Source of the DNA: Solirubrobacteraceae bacterium
GTDB lineage: Bacteria; Actinomycetota; Thermoleophilia; Solirubrobacterales; Solirubrobacteraceae
DNA: 34,096 nucleotides
Direction: 5' to 3'
NCBI GenBank assembly: GCA_030151725.1
Contig: JASLDD010000291.1
Coordinates: 1 to 34,096, forward strand
The translations under genes and the position numbers were made by a program. A model generated the notes under the pieces. That model saw nothing but the letters and a program-made list of their open reading frames with translations. It searched no databases and was not told the DNA's origin. Every line of letters begins with the position of its first letter. Within the stretch, counting starts at the first letter, position 1. Positions 1-8,095 of the stretch are shown here, piece after piece.

Positions 1-1518
1 CACAGCTGGGTCCACGCCTCCGACATGTTCACCTCGGCGCCGGCCGCCGAGGATCTCGCGGCGGTGATCGAAGCGCTGCAGCTGAGCAAGGTCGATCTCT
101 ATGGCGACTCCTACGGATCGTTCTTCGCACAGGTCTTCGCCTCGCGCTTCCCCAAGCTCGTGCGCAGCGTGACCCTCGATTCGACGTATGAGACCAGCGG
201 CCTCGACCCCTGGTATCGCAGCAGCGCCGCCGCGATGCCCATGAACTTCAACGTCGTCTGCAGCCGCTCGCCGGCGTGTGCGGCCGCTGCGTCCGGATCG
301 TCGTGGGGTCGGATCGCACAGCTCGCCGAAGCGCTCCGCGCGCAGGCGGCCACTGGGATCGTGCCGGGCCCCACGGGGAAGCTCGAAAAGGTGACCATGA
401 ACGTGGTCGGCCTGGTGGATCTGCTCAACGACGCCGCCGGCGACCCGCAGATCTACCGTGAGCTGGACGCCTCGGCGCGTGCCCTGCTGGACAGGGGAGA
501 TCCAGCGCCGCTGCTGCGCCTCTATGCCCAGCGCTTGGTCGAAGACGAGGCCTATTTCGGCGTGCCGGTCCACGAATACTCGGCCGAGCTCTACCTGGCC
601 GTGTCCTGTCTGGACTACCCCCAACTGTTTGGCATGAATGGGAGCTTCGCTGCACGCGCCGATGAGCTTGCCGCAGCCGAGTCCGGACTCTCGCCGGCGA
701 CGTTCAGCCCCTTCAGCATCGCCGAGTGGCTGTCTCAGGACCAGAACACCGAGGCCTACACGGCCTGTCTGGACTGGCCGGCGCCGAGCGCGGCGCAGCC
801 GCCGACGAAAGCATCGCCGCCCCTGTTGCCGAGCTCCGTGCCGGTGCTGGTCCTGGGCGGCGAACTGGACACGTGGACGCCGCCTGGGGACATCGGCAAA
901 GTTCTCGCTCAGCTCGGCGGGCACACCCGCTTCGTGGAGCTCGCCAACTCGACGCACGTGGTGGGGGAGGGGGATACGGTGTGCGGCTCACAGCTCATCC
1001 AGGCCTTCGTGGCCGACCCCGAGGCGCTCGATTCGCTCGATGCCTCCTGTGCGCCGGCCATCCCACCACTGCACGCCGTCGGCGTGTACCCGGCCAGGCT
1101 CACCGAAGAGCCACCGCTCGAACCCGCAGCGGGGAGCGGTGCCTCGCAGGGGGCCCTGCAGCTCGCGGCGGTCGCAGTGACAACCGCGGGGGACGCGGTT
1201 GCCCGCAACTGGAGCACAGAACTGCGCTCTGACCACGGCCTGGAGGGAGGGACGGTGACCGCGAGCGGAGGCGGCACGCTGCTGATCCTCAAGCACGACC
1301 AGCTGGTGCCCGGTGTCTCTGTGAGCGGCACCGTGAGGCTCGCGCCGGCCTCGCCCGCCGCCGACGGTCAGACGGTCCTGGCCACGCTCAGCGCCTCGGC
1401 CTCCGGTCTACGGTCGGCGTCGTTCACGGCGAGTTGGACGACCGCCGGGCCGGGCCCGGCTCAGGTGCTGGGCAGCGTGGGGGGCGAATCTGTATCCGGC
1501 AGCATGCCTGCGCCTTGA
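1..1518 (+). CDS. TAP-like alpha/beta hydrolase, 3' part (5' end outside window)
   Basis: The reading frame is open from the first base, so the ATG at 25 is internal and the true start lies upstream. Counting from that ATG, residues 27-31 read GDSYG, a nucleophile elbow with Ser29. The rest of the triad is probably the Asp in GELDTWTP and the His in NSTHVV. This order, with Cys-containing segments around the C-terminal TAP-like domain, fits secreted tripeptidyl-aminopeptidase/proline-iminopeptidase-type hydrolases that trim peptides outside the cell. After about residue 340 there is an Ala/Gly/Ser/Thr-rich, beta-predicted tail of about 150 residues that I do not recognise. The gene converges on the next one with a 34-bp gap. 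The fold is clear; the substrate is not. Confidence 0.85.
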   Translation, partial: HSWVHASDMFTSAPAAEDLAAVIEALQLSKVDLYGDSYGSFFAQVFASRFPKLVRSVTLDSTYETSGLDPWYRSSAAAMPMNFNVVCSRSPACAAAASGSSWGRIAQLAEALRAQAATGIVPGPTGKLEKVTMNVVGLVDLLNDAAGDPQIYRELDASARALLDRGDPAPLLRLYAQRLVEDEAYFGVPVHEYSAELYLAVSCLDYPQLFGMNGSFAARADELAAAESGLSPATFSPFSIAEWLSQDQNTEAYTACLDWPAPSAAQPPTKASPPLLPSSVPVLVLGGELDTWTPPGDIGKVLAQLGGHTRFVELANSTHVVGEGDTVCGSQLIQAFVADPEALDSLDASCAPAIPPLHAVGVYPARLTEEPPLEPAAGSGASQGALQLAAVAVTTAGDAVARNWSTELRSDHGLEGGTVTASGGGTLLILKHDQLVPGVSVSGTVRLAPASPAADGQTVLATLSASASGLRSASFTASWTTAGPGPAQVLGSVGGESVSGSMPAP

Positions 1519-1552
1519 TTGAACAGGCCCGCGGATGCTGGGGGAGACCCGT

Positions 1553-2131
1553 TCAAAGGCGGGACGCAGGGACCGGCGTCGCCCACTGCTCATGCTCGAT
1601 CCTGGCTCCGTTGCACACGTAGGCAATCACGTGATACCAGCCGGCGGTGACCAGCAGCTCGAGGATCGCGGCCTCATCGAAGCGCTCCGCGAGGTCTGTC
1701 CACAGCTCGTCTGAGACGGCGCTCGTCTCGTGCAGCTCATCGGCGAGCCTGAACACGCATGCCTCATCTGCATCCCAGCATCCATCGCTCGCGGAGCCAT
1801 GCACAGTTGAGCGCAGTTGCTCCTCATTGAAGCCCAGCGGCTTGCCAAAGGCGGCTGCGTGGACTCCCCACTCGTAATCGGCCCCCGTCAGGGCACAGCT
1901 ACGGTGGATCATCACCTCACGCAGTCGTGGTGCCACCAGCGCGCTCGCGCCGAGGATGCCGGCGCCCACCCCGCGCATCCTGCTCGCGAGCCGATCGTGG
2001 ATGACGAGCGTGCGGAAGAGACGCAGTGGCTCCGCCGGACTGCCCGGGGGCATCCACTTGGCGAGGGCCGCAGCCGTATCGGGCTCGTATGGGGGTTGCA
2101 GGGGAGCGATGCGAGCGCTGCTTTCAGTCAT
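1553..2131 (-). CDS. Carboxymuconolactone decarboxylase / AhpD-like family protein
   Basis: A 192-residue all-helical protein. The central segment, IHRSCALTGADYEWGVHAAA, is the family pattern of an R/C-containing helix followed by an acidic-aromatic-W-x-x-H motif. Members decarboxylate gamma-carboxymuconolactone or reduce peroxides. The CxxC redox pair of true AhpD is not visible, so peroxidase activity is doubtful, and the closest type is the uncharacterised CMD proteins of actinomycetes. The gene is divergent from an HxlR regulator across a 78-bp region with an inverted repeat, so control by that regulator is likely. The ATG at 2131 is the only good start before the divergent promoter. Confidence 0.82.
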   Translation of the reverse strand: MTESSARIAPLQPPYEPDTAAALAKWMPPGSPAEPLRLFRTLVIHDRLASRMRGVGAGILGASALVAPRLREVMIHRSCALTGADYEWGVHAAAFGKPLGFNEEQLRSTVHGSASDGCWDADEACVFRLADELHETSAVSDELWTDLAERFDEAAILELLVTAGWYHVIAYVCNGARIEHEQWATPVPASRL

Positions 2132-2136
2132 TGGCG

Positions 2137-2202
2137 TTAGACTCCGATCGGTGTTGCTTCTAATTTCACAGCGCCGAGCCTATCGCTTCGATTTCAGAAG
2201 CA
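2137..2202 (+). promoter_or_regulatory. Candidate promoter and inverted repeat between CMD and hxlR-type genes
   Basis: Reading toward the HxlR gene there is TTAGAC at 2137-2142, a 16-bp spacer and TCTAAT at 2159-2164, which resembles a -35/-10 pair. A 7-bp inverted repeat, TGCTTCT at 2155-2161 and AGAAGCA at 2196-2202, overlaps this -10. HxlR-type dimers bind such sites in divergent promoters. The sequence is seen; its function is inferred. Confidence 0.4.
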
Positions 2203-2209
2203 CAAGCCC

Positions 2210-2524
2210 ATGAGCTCGGTACGTGGCTCAACGAGCGGACGTCCGATCATGGCGCTGCTGGACCTGCTCGGCAGGCGCTGGAGCATGCGCGTGATCTGGG
2301 AGCTTCGCGATGGCCCGCTCCTGTTTCGTGGACTGCAGGAGCGCTGCGCGGGGATGTCATCGAGCGTGCTAAATCAGCGCTTGGGAGAGCTTCGCGCCGC
2401 GGGAGTCGTGCAGGCGGGCGATGGCGGCTACCGCCTGACGGGTGAGGGGAAGCGCCTGCTCGATGAGGTCTACCCCCCGCTTCAGGCCTGGTCGGAACGC
2501 TGGGCGCAGCGAGGTCCTGGCTAG
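2210..2524 (+). CDS. HxlR-family winged-helix transcriptional regulator
   Basis: 104 residues, the usual size for a single-domain HxlR/MarR-like regulator. The wHTH core runs from about residue 14 (LLDLLGRRWSMRVIWEL), through the recognition helix region (SSSVLNQRLGELRAAGVV), to the wing (GGYRLTGEGKRLL) and a C-terminal dimerisation helix. These proteins often sense electrophiles or oxidants and control a divergent detoxification gene, which matches the CMD-family neighbour. No cysteine is positioned like that of HypR or YodB. The only Cys is in the ERCAGMSS segment and could be a redox sensor. The start at 2210 is the first ATG; there is no strong Shine-Dalgarno sequence. Confidence 0.88.
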   Translation: MSSVRGSTSGRPIMALLDLLGRRWSMRVIWELRDGPLLFRGLQERCAGMSSSVLNQRLGELRAAGVVQAGDGGYRLTGEGKRLLDEVYPPLQAWSERWAQRGPG

Positions 2525-2541
2525 AAGCGTCAGGGGACTAC

Positions 2542-2958
2542 TCAGCTCTCGAGCATCAGCGTCACCGGTCCGTCGTTGACGAGCTCTACGGCCATGTGCG
2601 CACCGAAGACGCCACGCTTGGCCCCGCAGCGCTCACAGAAGAGCTCATACAGCGGCTCGGCCCGCTCCCGGTGGGCGGCTGCCGTAAAGCTCGGTCGATT
2701 GCCTCGGCGGGTCTCGCCGTAGAGGGTGAACTGGCTCACGCACAGGACCTCGCGTCTGCCGAGTGTCTCGTTCATATGGCCTGCTGCGTCGGCGAAGATG
2801 CGCAGCGCCAGCAGCTTGGCCGCCATGCGCTCGGCGTCGGCTTCGGTGTCCGCATGTGTAATTCCCAGGAGCACCAGCAGCCCGGGACCGATCTCGGATA
2901 TCGGCTCGCCATCGACGCTCACCGCCGCCCGGCTCACCCTCTGCACGAGCGCACGCAT
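2542..2958 (-). CDS. dtd: D-aminoacyl-tRNA deacylase (DTD)
   Basis: A 138-residue cytoplasmic enzyme that hydrolyses D-aminoacyl-tRNA (and Gly-tRNA-Ala), preventing D-residues from entering protein synthesis. The diagnostic motifs are SQFTLYG at residues 75-81 and NDGPVT at 128-133, which carries the Gly-cisPro chiral selector. The length is slightly below the usual 145. The start at 2958 (MRALVQRV) matches the conserved N-terminus of the family; the frame extends 14 codons further upstream, but that would run into the divergent arsR region. It converges with the HxlR gene, 17 bp apart. Confidence 0.95.
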   Translation of the reverse strand: MRALVQRVSRAAVSVDGEPISEIGPGLLVLLGITHADTEADAERMAAKLLALRIFADAAGHMNETLGRREVLCVSQFTLYGETRRGNRPSFTAAAHRERAEPLYELFCERCGAKRGVFGAHMAVELVNDGPVTLMLES

Positions 2959-2979
2959 CGTGCAGGCGAGTATGTCATA

Positions 2980-3008
2980 GTTAAGTAGATGCTTAACCAT
3001 TCAATGGT
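2980..3008 (+). promoter_or_regulatory. Overlapping palindromes at the arsR start, candidate ArsR operator
   Basis: Two perfect inverted repeats overlap here: GTTAAG (2980-2985) with CTTAAC (2992-2997), and ACCATT (2996-3001) with AATGGT (3003-3008) around a single C. The second contains the ATG at 3004. A regulator bound here would cover the translation start and the short divergent space to dtd. The sites are seen; assigning them to the ArsR protein is inference. Confidence 0.5.
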
Positions 3009-3360
3009 CGCTCATCAATCCCCGCCGCCGGTCGATCTCCTGTTCGGAGCGCTGGCCGATCCCACGAGACGGACGATGGTCGAGCGCCTGAGTCTTGGTC
3101 CGGCGTCGGTCAGCGAGCTTGCACGCCCGTTGTCCATATCGCTGCCGGCGGTCGTCCAGCACCTGCATGTCCTCGAGGACAGCGGCCTGGTGCGCTCGGA
3201 GAAGGTCGGCCGAGTGCGGACCTGCCACATCGAGCCGGCGGCGCTGCGGCTGACCGAGCAGTGGGTGGCCGAGCGGCGCAAGAGCTGGGAAGAGCGACTG
3301 GACAGGCTCGGGGAGTACCTCGCCGGGCAAGACAAACCACAGCAGAGGAGCAAGCAGTGA
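3004..3360 (+). CDS. ArsR-family transcriptional regulator
   Basis: A 118-residue winged-helix repressor. LLFGALADPTRRTMVERL is the classic first helix of the ArsR subgroup that accompanies SRPBCC proteins, followed by the recognition helix SLPAVVQHLHVLEDSGLV and a wing (KVGRVRTCHI). No metal-binding CxC is present. I chose ATG 3004 (MVAHQS) over ATG 2989 because subgroup members usually begin MVN/MVx a few residues before the ALADPTRR helix. Neither start has a clear Shine-Dalgarno, so the mRNA could be leaderless. The stop overlaps the GTG start of the next gene by 4 nt, showing translational coupling with the SRPBCC and exporter genes it probably represses. Confidence 0.9.
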   Translation: MVAHQSPPPVDLLFGALADPTRRTMVERLSLGPASVSELARPLSISLPAVVQHLHVLEDSGLVRSEKVGRVRTCHIEPAALRLTEQWVAERRKSWEERLDRLGEYLAGQDKPQQRSKQ

Positions 3361-3824
3361 CCGAGAGATCGACCGATCACGCCACATTCGCACTCGAGCG
3401 CACCTATGCGGCGAGTCCCGCGCGCGTATTCGCTGCGTGGGCCGATCCGACCGCGAAGGCCAGCTGGTTCGGGCCGCCCGAGAACAAGGGGGAGCACTCG
3501 CTCGAGTTCAGTGTCGGGGGGCACGAGCGGCTGACGGTCAACACGGACGACGGAGCTCGCTACACCTACGACGCTCTCTACCGCGACATCGTGCCCGACA
3601 CGCGGATCGTGTATGTCTATGAGATGTATCGAGATGACACGCGCCTGTCGGTCTCCGTGGCCACGGTGGAGTTTGAGACGGCGGGCGAGGGTACGCGGTT
3701 GGTCCTCACCGAGCAGGGAGTCTTCCTCGACGGACAGGACACGCCTGCCGCACGCGAGGATGGAACCAAGCCGCTGCTGGTGGCACTGGAGCGTTACCTC
3801 GAGGGCGAGGTAACCGGCGGATGA
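3357..3824 (+). CDS. SRPBCC / AHSA1-like (START superfamily) protein
   Basis: A 155-residue protein starting at a GTG inside the GTGA overlap with arsR; the longer in-frame extension would lie inside arsR and is rejected. ALERTYAASPARVFAAWADP and WFGPP are the standard N-terminal motifs of AHSA1-type SRPBCC domains, with the closing helix (TKPLLVALERYLEG) at the end. The fold makes a deep hydrophobic pocket for small ligands. In ArsR-SRPBCC operons its ligand is usually unknown. Its stop overlaps the MFS start by ATGA. A role in sensing or binding the compound exported by the MFS protein is inference. Confidence 0.88.
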   Translation: MTERSTDHATFALERTYAASPARVFAAWADPTAKASWFGPPENKGEHSLEFSVGGHERLTVNTDDGARYTYDALYRDIVPDTRIVYVYEMYRDDTRLSVSVATVEFETAGEGTRLVLTEQGVFLDGQDTPAAREDGTKPLLVALERYLEGEVTGG

Positions 3825-3862
3825 GCACTGCAGAGGCCCAGATGAGCGCTGCAGAGACCCAG
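3821..3862 (+). repeat. 21-bp tandem duplication at the start of the MFS gene
   Basis: Bases 3821-3841 and 3842-3862 are two 21-bp copies differing at two positions, encoding MSTAEAQ then MSAAETQ. Each copy begins with an ATG, so the duplication doubles the possible start codons. The first is favoured because it overlaps the preceding stop codon. Confidence 0.7.
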
Positions 3863-5326
3863 GTGCAGGAGGGCGCGCCGCGCTCGAGCTGGATCGCGCT
3901 GTACGTGCTGTGCGCGGGCATGCTGATGATCGTGCTCGATGTCACGGTGGTCAACGTCGCACTGCCCTCGATACAGGACGATCTGCGGTTCTCTACCTCG
4001 AGCTTGGCGTGGGTCGTCAACGCCTACCTGATCGCCTTCGGCGGGCTGCTGCTGCTGGCCGGTCGTCTCGGAGACCTGATCGGGCGGCGGAGCATCTTCC
4101 TCGCGGGCATCGGCCTGTTCACGGCCGCCTCGATGGTGTGTGGGATCGCGCAGAGCCAGACGCTGCTCGTGGCAGCTCGGTTCGTACAGGGGATCGGCGG
4201 TGCGATGACCTCAGCGGTGATCCTCGGGATGATCGTCACGATGTTCCCCCAGCCGCGGGAGCAGGCCAAGGCGATCGGCGTCTATGCGTTCGTGGCCTCG
4301 GCCGGGGGTGCGGTCGGGCTGCTCGCCGGCGGTGTGATCACCCAGTCGATCAACTGGCACTGGATCTTCTTCGTGAACCTCCCGATCGGGATCGCCACGG
4401 CGTTGCTCGCGCGGCGCCTGCTCGAGCGCGACACCGGTCTGGGCTTCGGCGCGGGCGCGGACGTGCCCGGGGCGATCCTGATCACCGCCGCGCTCATGCT
4501 CGGCGTCTACACGATCGTCAAGCCCGCGGCCGACTACGGCTGGGGGGCGGGGCGCACGCTCGCGTTTGGCGCCGTCTCGCTCGTGCTGCTCGTGGCCTTC
4601 GTGGCGCGCGAGGCCACTGCTGCCAGCCCGCTGGTGCCGCTGCGCGTCTTTCGCTCGCGCAATCTGGCGTTGGCAAACCTGATCCAGGTGCTCTCCGTGG
4701 CGGGGATGTTCGGGGTGTTCTTCCTTGGCGCGCTCTACCTGCGACGGGTGCTCGGCTACGACGCTCTGCAGATCGGCTTTGCCTTCCTACCCGTCACGAT
4801 CGCGATGGCGGTGCTCTCGATCCGTTACTCGGAGAGGCTCGTCACGCGCTTTGGGGCGCGCCGCACGGTATTGCCGGGGCTCGTCTTGATCGGACTTGCG
4901 CTCGTGTTGTTCGCGCTCGCGCCTGTGCACAGTAGCTACGTGACCGGGGTCTTGCCTTCGATGTTGCTTTTGGGGCTCGGCGCCGGCGTGTGCTTCCCGG
5001 CGCTGATGGGCCTTGCGATGTCCGGCGCGACCCCGCAGGATGCCGGCCTGGCATCGGGCCTCGTCAACACCACCGCGCAGGTCGGGGGTGCGCTCGGGCT
5101 GGCAGTGCTCGCGACGCTGTCGGCGTCCCACAGCGCCCACCTGAGCGCACAGGGGCAAGGAAGCGCGGATGCGCTCACCGGCGGCTATCACCTCGCTTTC
5201 TGGATCGCCGCAGCTCTGGTTGGTGCGGCGATCGCGGTGGCGTTCAGCGTGCGGGAGGTGCAAGCCGGCGTTGCCGCCGAGCAGCGGTCCGGCGAGGATG
5301 AGGCTGTGGGCTCCCAGACCATCTAA
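3821..5326 (+). CDS. DHA2-family MFS drug exporter (EmrB/QacA type)
   Basis: 501 residues with about 14 hydrophobic segments, as in proton-driven 14-TM multidrug exporters. The first membrane helix has the family motif LDVTVVNVALPS (residues 39-50), and motif A, GRLGDLIGRR, is at 81-90. Motif C-like glycine-rich sequence (GGAVGLLAGG) follows in helix 5. It is the last gene of a 4-nt-overlap operon with an ArsR repressor and an SRPBCC protein, so inducible efflux of a small toxic or signalling molecule is the likely job; the substrate is not readable. The N-terminus holds an odd 7-residue duplication (MSTAEAQ/MSAAETQ), which also gives a second possible start at 3842. Confidence 0.92.
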   Translation: MSTAEAQMSAAETQVQEGAPRSSWIALYVLCAGMLMIVLDVTVVNVALPSIQDDLRFSTSSLAWVVNAYLIAFGGLLLLAGRLGDLIGRRSIFLAGIGLFTAASMVCGIAQSQTLLVAARFVQGIGGAMTSAVILGMIVTMFPQPREQAKAIGVYAFVASAGGAVGLLAGGVITQSINWHWIFFVNLPIGIATALLARRLLERDTGLGFGAGADVPGAILITAALMLGVYTIVKPAADYGWGAGRTLAFGAVSLVLLVAFVAREATAASPLVPLRVFRSRNLALANLIQVLSVAGMFGVFFLGALYLRRVLGYDALQIGFAFLPVTIAMAVLSIRYSERLVTRFGARRTVLPGLVLIGLALVLFALAPVHSSYVTGVLPSMLLLGLGAGVCFPALMGLAMSGATPQDAGLASGLVNTTAQVGGALGLAVLATLSASHSAHLSAQGQGSADALTGGYHLAFWIAAALVGAAIAVAFSVREVQAGVAAEQRSGEDEAVGSQTI

Positions 5327-5388
5327 CGCCCTCGTCCGCATTCCAGGGCAGAACTCCAGCTTTTGCAGGGAATTACCGAAACGATCCC

Positions 5389-7383
5389 ATGCGTCTACGC
5401 CTTCCCGGCCGGAGTGTGGCTGAACGGCTGAGCCTCACGCGCAAGGTCGCGCTGCTCAGCCTGCTGCCAATTCTCGCCCTCGGCTTCATCCTCGCCAACG
5501 TGCTCGAGGCGCAGATCACCGCACGCAGCCTCGCCGACGCCTCACAGTCAGCGCGCCTGATCGCCAACGTGGCGATCCAACCACAGCTCTCGCGTCAGGC
5601 CATGAGTCACGGACTCTCGCCGGCCGGCGTACGTGCGCTGGATGCTCAGCTGAGTGCGCCCGCGGTCTCCCATGACCTTGCTCGCATCAAGATCTGGAAT
5701 GCCGACGACCAGGTCATCTACTCCGAAGATCACAGCCTGATCGGCCGCAGGCTCGCGCCGAGCGATGACCTCGAGAACGCGCTCGCCGGGAAACCGGACG
5801 ATGCCCAGCTGGTGGTCCCGAGCGCCGATAGCGAGACCGCCAGCGAGGTCGGGCTGGGGAAGCTGATCGAGGTCTACGTGCCACTGCGTTTCAGCGCCCA
5901 CGAAAGGCCGGCCGGGGCCTTTGAGATCTACCTGAGCTACCACCCGATCGCCGCGGCCGTCACCCGCGACAAGCGCATGATCGTGCTGGTCGTGGTCGTC
6001 GGGCTGGCGCTGCTGTGGGCGATCCTCTACCGGATCGTTGCCGGCGCCTCGCGCCGGTTGCGCCGGCAGGCCAGGGAGAACTACCGCCTCGCGCGCTTCG
6101 ATCAGCTGACCGGCCTGCCCAATCGCACGCGCTTCATAGAGTTGGTCTCCGAGGCTGTCACCCGCAAGGCCGCAGACCAGACGGCGCCGGCAATTCTGCT
6201 GATGGATCTCGATCGCTTCACCGAGATCAACAACACGCTGGGCTCCGCCAACGGCGACCGTCTGCTGCGCGAGGTCGCCGACCGTCTCCGCGGCGGTTTG
6301 GGTGAGGAGACCGTGGTTGCACGCCTCGGCGGCGATGAGTTCGCGATTCTCTCTCCCCACAGCCGTGACGTCAGCGACGCCGTCACGAGTGCCGTGAAGG
6401 TGGGGGCGATGCTGGAGGCGCCCGTGGTGCTGGACGGGGTGGCCGTCAACATCGAGGCGAGCATCGGTATAGCGGTCATGGGCGAGCACGCCGACAGCCC
6501 CGAGTTGCTGCTCCAGCGCGCCGACCTGGCGCTTGCGCACGCGCGCTCGCATTGCAGCCGCGTGGAGGTCTACTCACCGGAGTGCGACGCGTTCGATGCG
6601 GCCGGCCTGAAGCTGCTCGGCGAGGTGCGCGGCGCTCTGGAGCGAGGGGAGTTCGTCCTTTACTACCAGCCCAAGGTGGATCTGTTGCGCAAGGAGGTAA
6701 GCGGGGTAGAGGCGCTCGTGCGCTGGTGTCATCCCGATCTGGGACTGCTTTCGCCACCCAGCTTCATCCCGCTGATCGAGCAGACTGCGCTGATGGGACC
6801 GCTGACGCTGCATGTGATCGATCAGGCGCTCGCTCAGACAGTTCGTTGGCGGGAGCAGCAAATCGAGATCGACATGTCGGTGAACCTGTCGGCCCGCAAC
6901 CTGCTCGACCCCGAGCTCCCGACTCGCGTGGCGGAGCTGCTTCAGCGCCACGGCGTGCCGGCGCAGAGGCTCGTTGTCGAGGTCACCGAGAGCGCCGCCA
7001 TGGTCGACCCCGAGCGGGCGGTGGCGGTACTGGAGGAGCTGCGCGCGAGCGGAGTGGGCGTGTCGGTCGATGACTTCGGGACGGGCAACGCCTCGATCGA
7101 ATACCTGGCCAAGCTTCCGGCAAGCGAGATCAAGATCGACCGTTCGTTCATCACGTGCATCCTCGAGGATCCGCGCGCCCAGGCGATCGTCTGCTCGACG
7201 ATCGATCTGGCCCGCAACCTGGGTTTGAGCGTGGTCGCCGAGGGAATCGAGACGGAGGATGTGATGGACCATCTCGCCGCGCTTGGATGCGCGACCGGCC
7301 AGGGTTACTTCATGTCAAGACCGCTGCCCGCCGAGGAGCTCACCGCCCAGCTGACCGCGGCTGCGCTGGGCGCGGCTGCCTGA
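5389..7383 (+). CDS. Membrane-bound GGDEF-EAL cyclic-di-GMP enzyme
   Basis: 664 residues. TM1 is at about 20-40, an extracytoplasmic sensor region at about 43-196 (with a Cache-like IKIWNADDQVIYSED stretch) and TM2 at about 197-217. A GGDEF domain follows from about 235 with the intact motif GGDEF at 314-318, and an EAL domain from about 405. The EAL domain keeps all metal and substrate residues visible to the eye: EAL 441-443, VNLSA, VEVTES, DDFGTG 561-566, KIDRSF, AEGIET and GQGYFMSRP. The inhibitory RxxD I-site before GGDEF is absent (GEET). It may therefore both make and degrade cyclic-di-GMP, switched by an outside signal. It appears monocistronic; the only hint of a ribosome site is CAGGGA, about 17 nt upstream. 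Confidence 0.95.
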   Translation: MRLRLPGRSVAERLSLTRKVALLSLLPILALGFILANVLEAQITARSLADASQSARLIANVAIQPQLSRQAMSHGLSPAGVRALDAQLSAPAVSHDLARIKIWNADDQVIYSEDHSLIGRRLAPSDDLENALAGKPDDAQLVVPSADSETASEVGLGKLIEVYVPLRFSAHERPAGAFEIYLSYHPIAAAVTRDKRMIVLVVVVGLALLWAILYRIVAGASRRLRRQARENYRLARFDQLTGLPNRTRFIELVSEAVTRKAADQTAPAILLMDLDRFTEINNTLGSANGDRLLREVADRLRGGLGEETVVARLGGDEFAILSPHSRDVSDAVTSAVKVGAMLEAPVVLDGVAVNIEASIGIAVMGEHADSPELLLQRADLALAHARSHCSRVEVYSPECDAFDAAGLKLLGEVRGALERGEFVLYYQPKVDLLRKEVSGVEALVRWCHPDLGLLSPPSFIPLIEQTALMGPLTLHVIDQALAQTVRWREQQIEIDMSVNLSARNLLDPELPTRVAELLQRHGVPAQRLVVEVTESAAMVDPERAVAVLEELRASGVGVSVDDFGTGNASIEYLAKLPASEIKIDRSFITCILEDPRAQAIVCSTIDLARNLGLSVVAEGIETEDVMDHLAALGCATGQGYFMSRPLPAEELTAQLTAAALGAAA

Positions 7384-8065
7384 GCGCTCGCGTCGGGCCC
7401 CACGTAGGCGCATCACACCACGCAGATCTTCGTGGGCGGTCGCGAGGGTCGCCACGCGCGAGTCCGGGTCGTCGATCCAGTGCACAGGAACTCATGGACC
7501 GCCCAGCCTCGGTGCGGGCGGCCTTGAAGCCGCACTGCGCGTCGGAGAAGCTGACATCGAGCAACACCCGCAGCAGCAGGTTCTAGAAGCGCGAGATCAG
7601 CTCGCGCTTGATGTCGCGGGTCACCTTTGCGCCGGGCGAGAGCCGCGAGCCGATCGCGATGTCGCCACGGCCGGCGAGCAATGGCTCGAGTAGTGGCGAC
7701 AGAGCAGCCAGGTCGGTCGAGAGATCGACGTCCATGTATGCGACGACCTGCGCCTTGCTCTGCGTCCAAGCGCTGCGCAGGGCTCCTCCGCGGCCCTTGC
7801 GCGCGAGGTGCACTGGATGAACCTCAGGGATCTCCTCAGCGAGAGATCGGGCGAGCTCGAGCGTCGCATCTGTGCTGGCGTCGTCTGCAATGGGGATCTG
7901 AAAGGAGTGCTCGAGCTGGGTGTCCAGGTGCTGGCGGAGCCGACGCACGCTCGACTCGAGCGCGTGCGCCTCGTTGTAGACGGGGATCACGATCTCGACA
8001 GCGATTTCATCGCCGACGGGCATCCTTTTGGTCTGAGTGTGCGGGGGGAGAATGTCTGTTGGCAT
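7384..8065 (-). pseudogene. Decayed family 2 glycosyltransferase (dolichyl-phosphate-glucosyltransferase-like)
   Basis: The first 160 codons encode a GT2 catalytic half: EIVIPVYNEAHALESSV, ADDASTDAT, KGRGGALRSAW and the metal-binding YMDVDLSTD. After LISRF the frame hits TAG (7583-7585) where relatives have Tyr-Asn (ISRxYN). The same frame then continues NLLLRVLLDVSFSDAQCGFKAARTEAG, which is clearly the same protein. About 30 family residues are then missing, and the C-terminal piece HWIDDPDSRVATLATAHEDL appears in another frame after a further small deletion. So there is one nonsense change plus at least two indels. The remnant ends against the GGDEF-EAL gene. It lies 30 bp downstream of apbE and probably once belonged to that operon. 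A shorter N-terminal start at 8023 is possible. Confidence 0.85.
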
Positions 8066-8095
8066 GACTTGTATGTGGGGAGTGAGAGTGTCATG

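Noticed and set aside
5548..6552. 334-codon minus-strand ORF opposite the GGDEF-EAL gene
   Set aside because: It is a GC-driven shadow: low-complexity composition with many His, Arg and Gln and no domain, while the plus strand encodes clear motifs.
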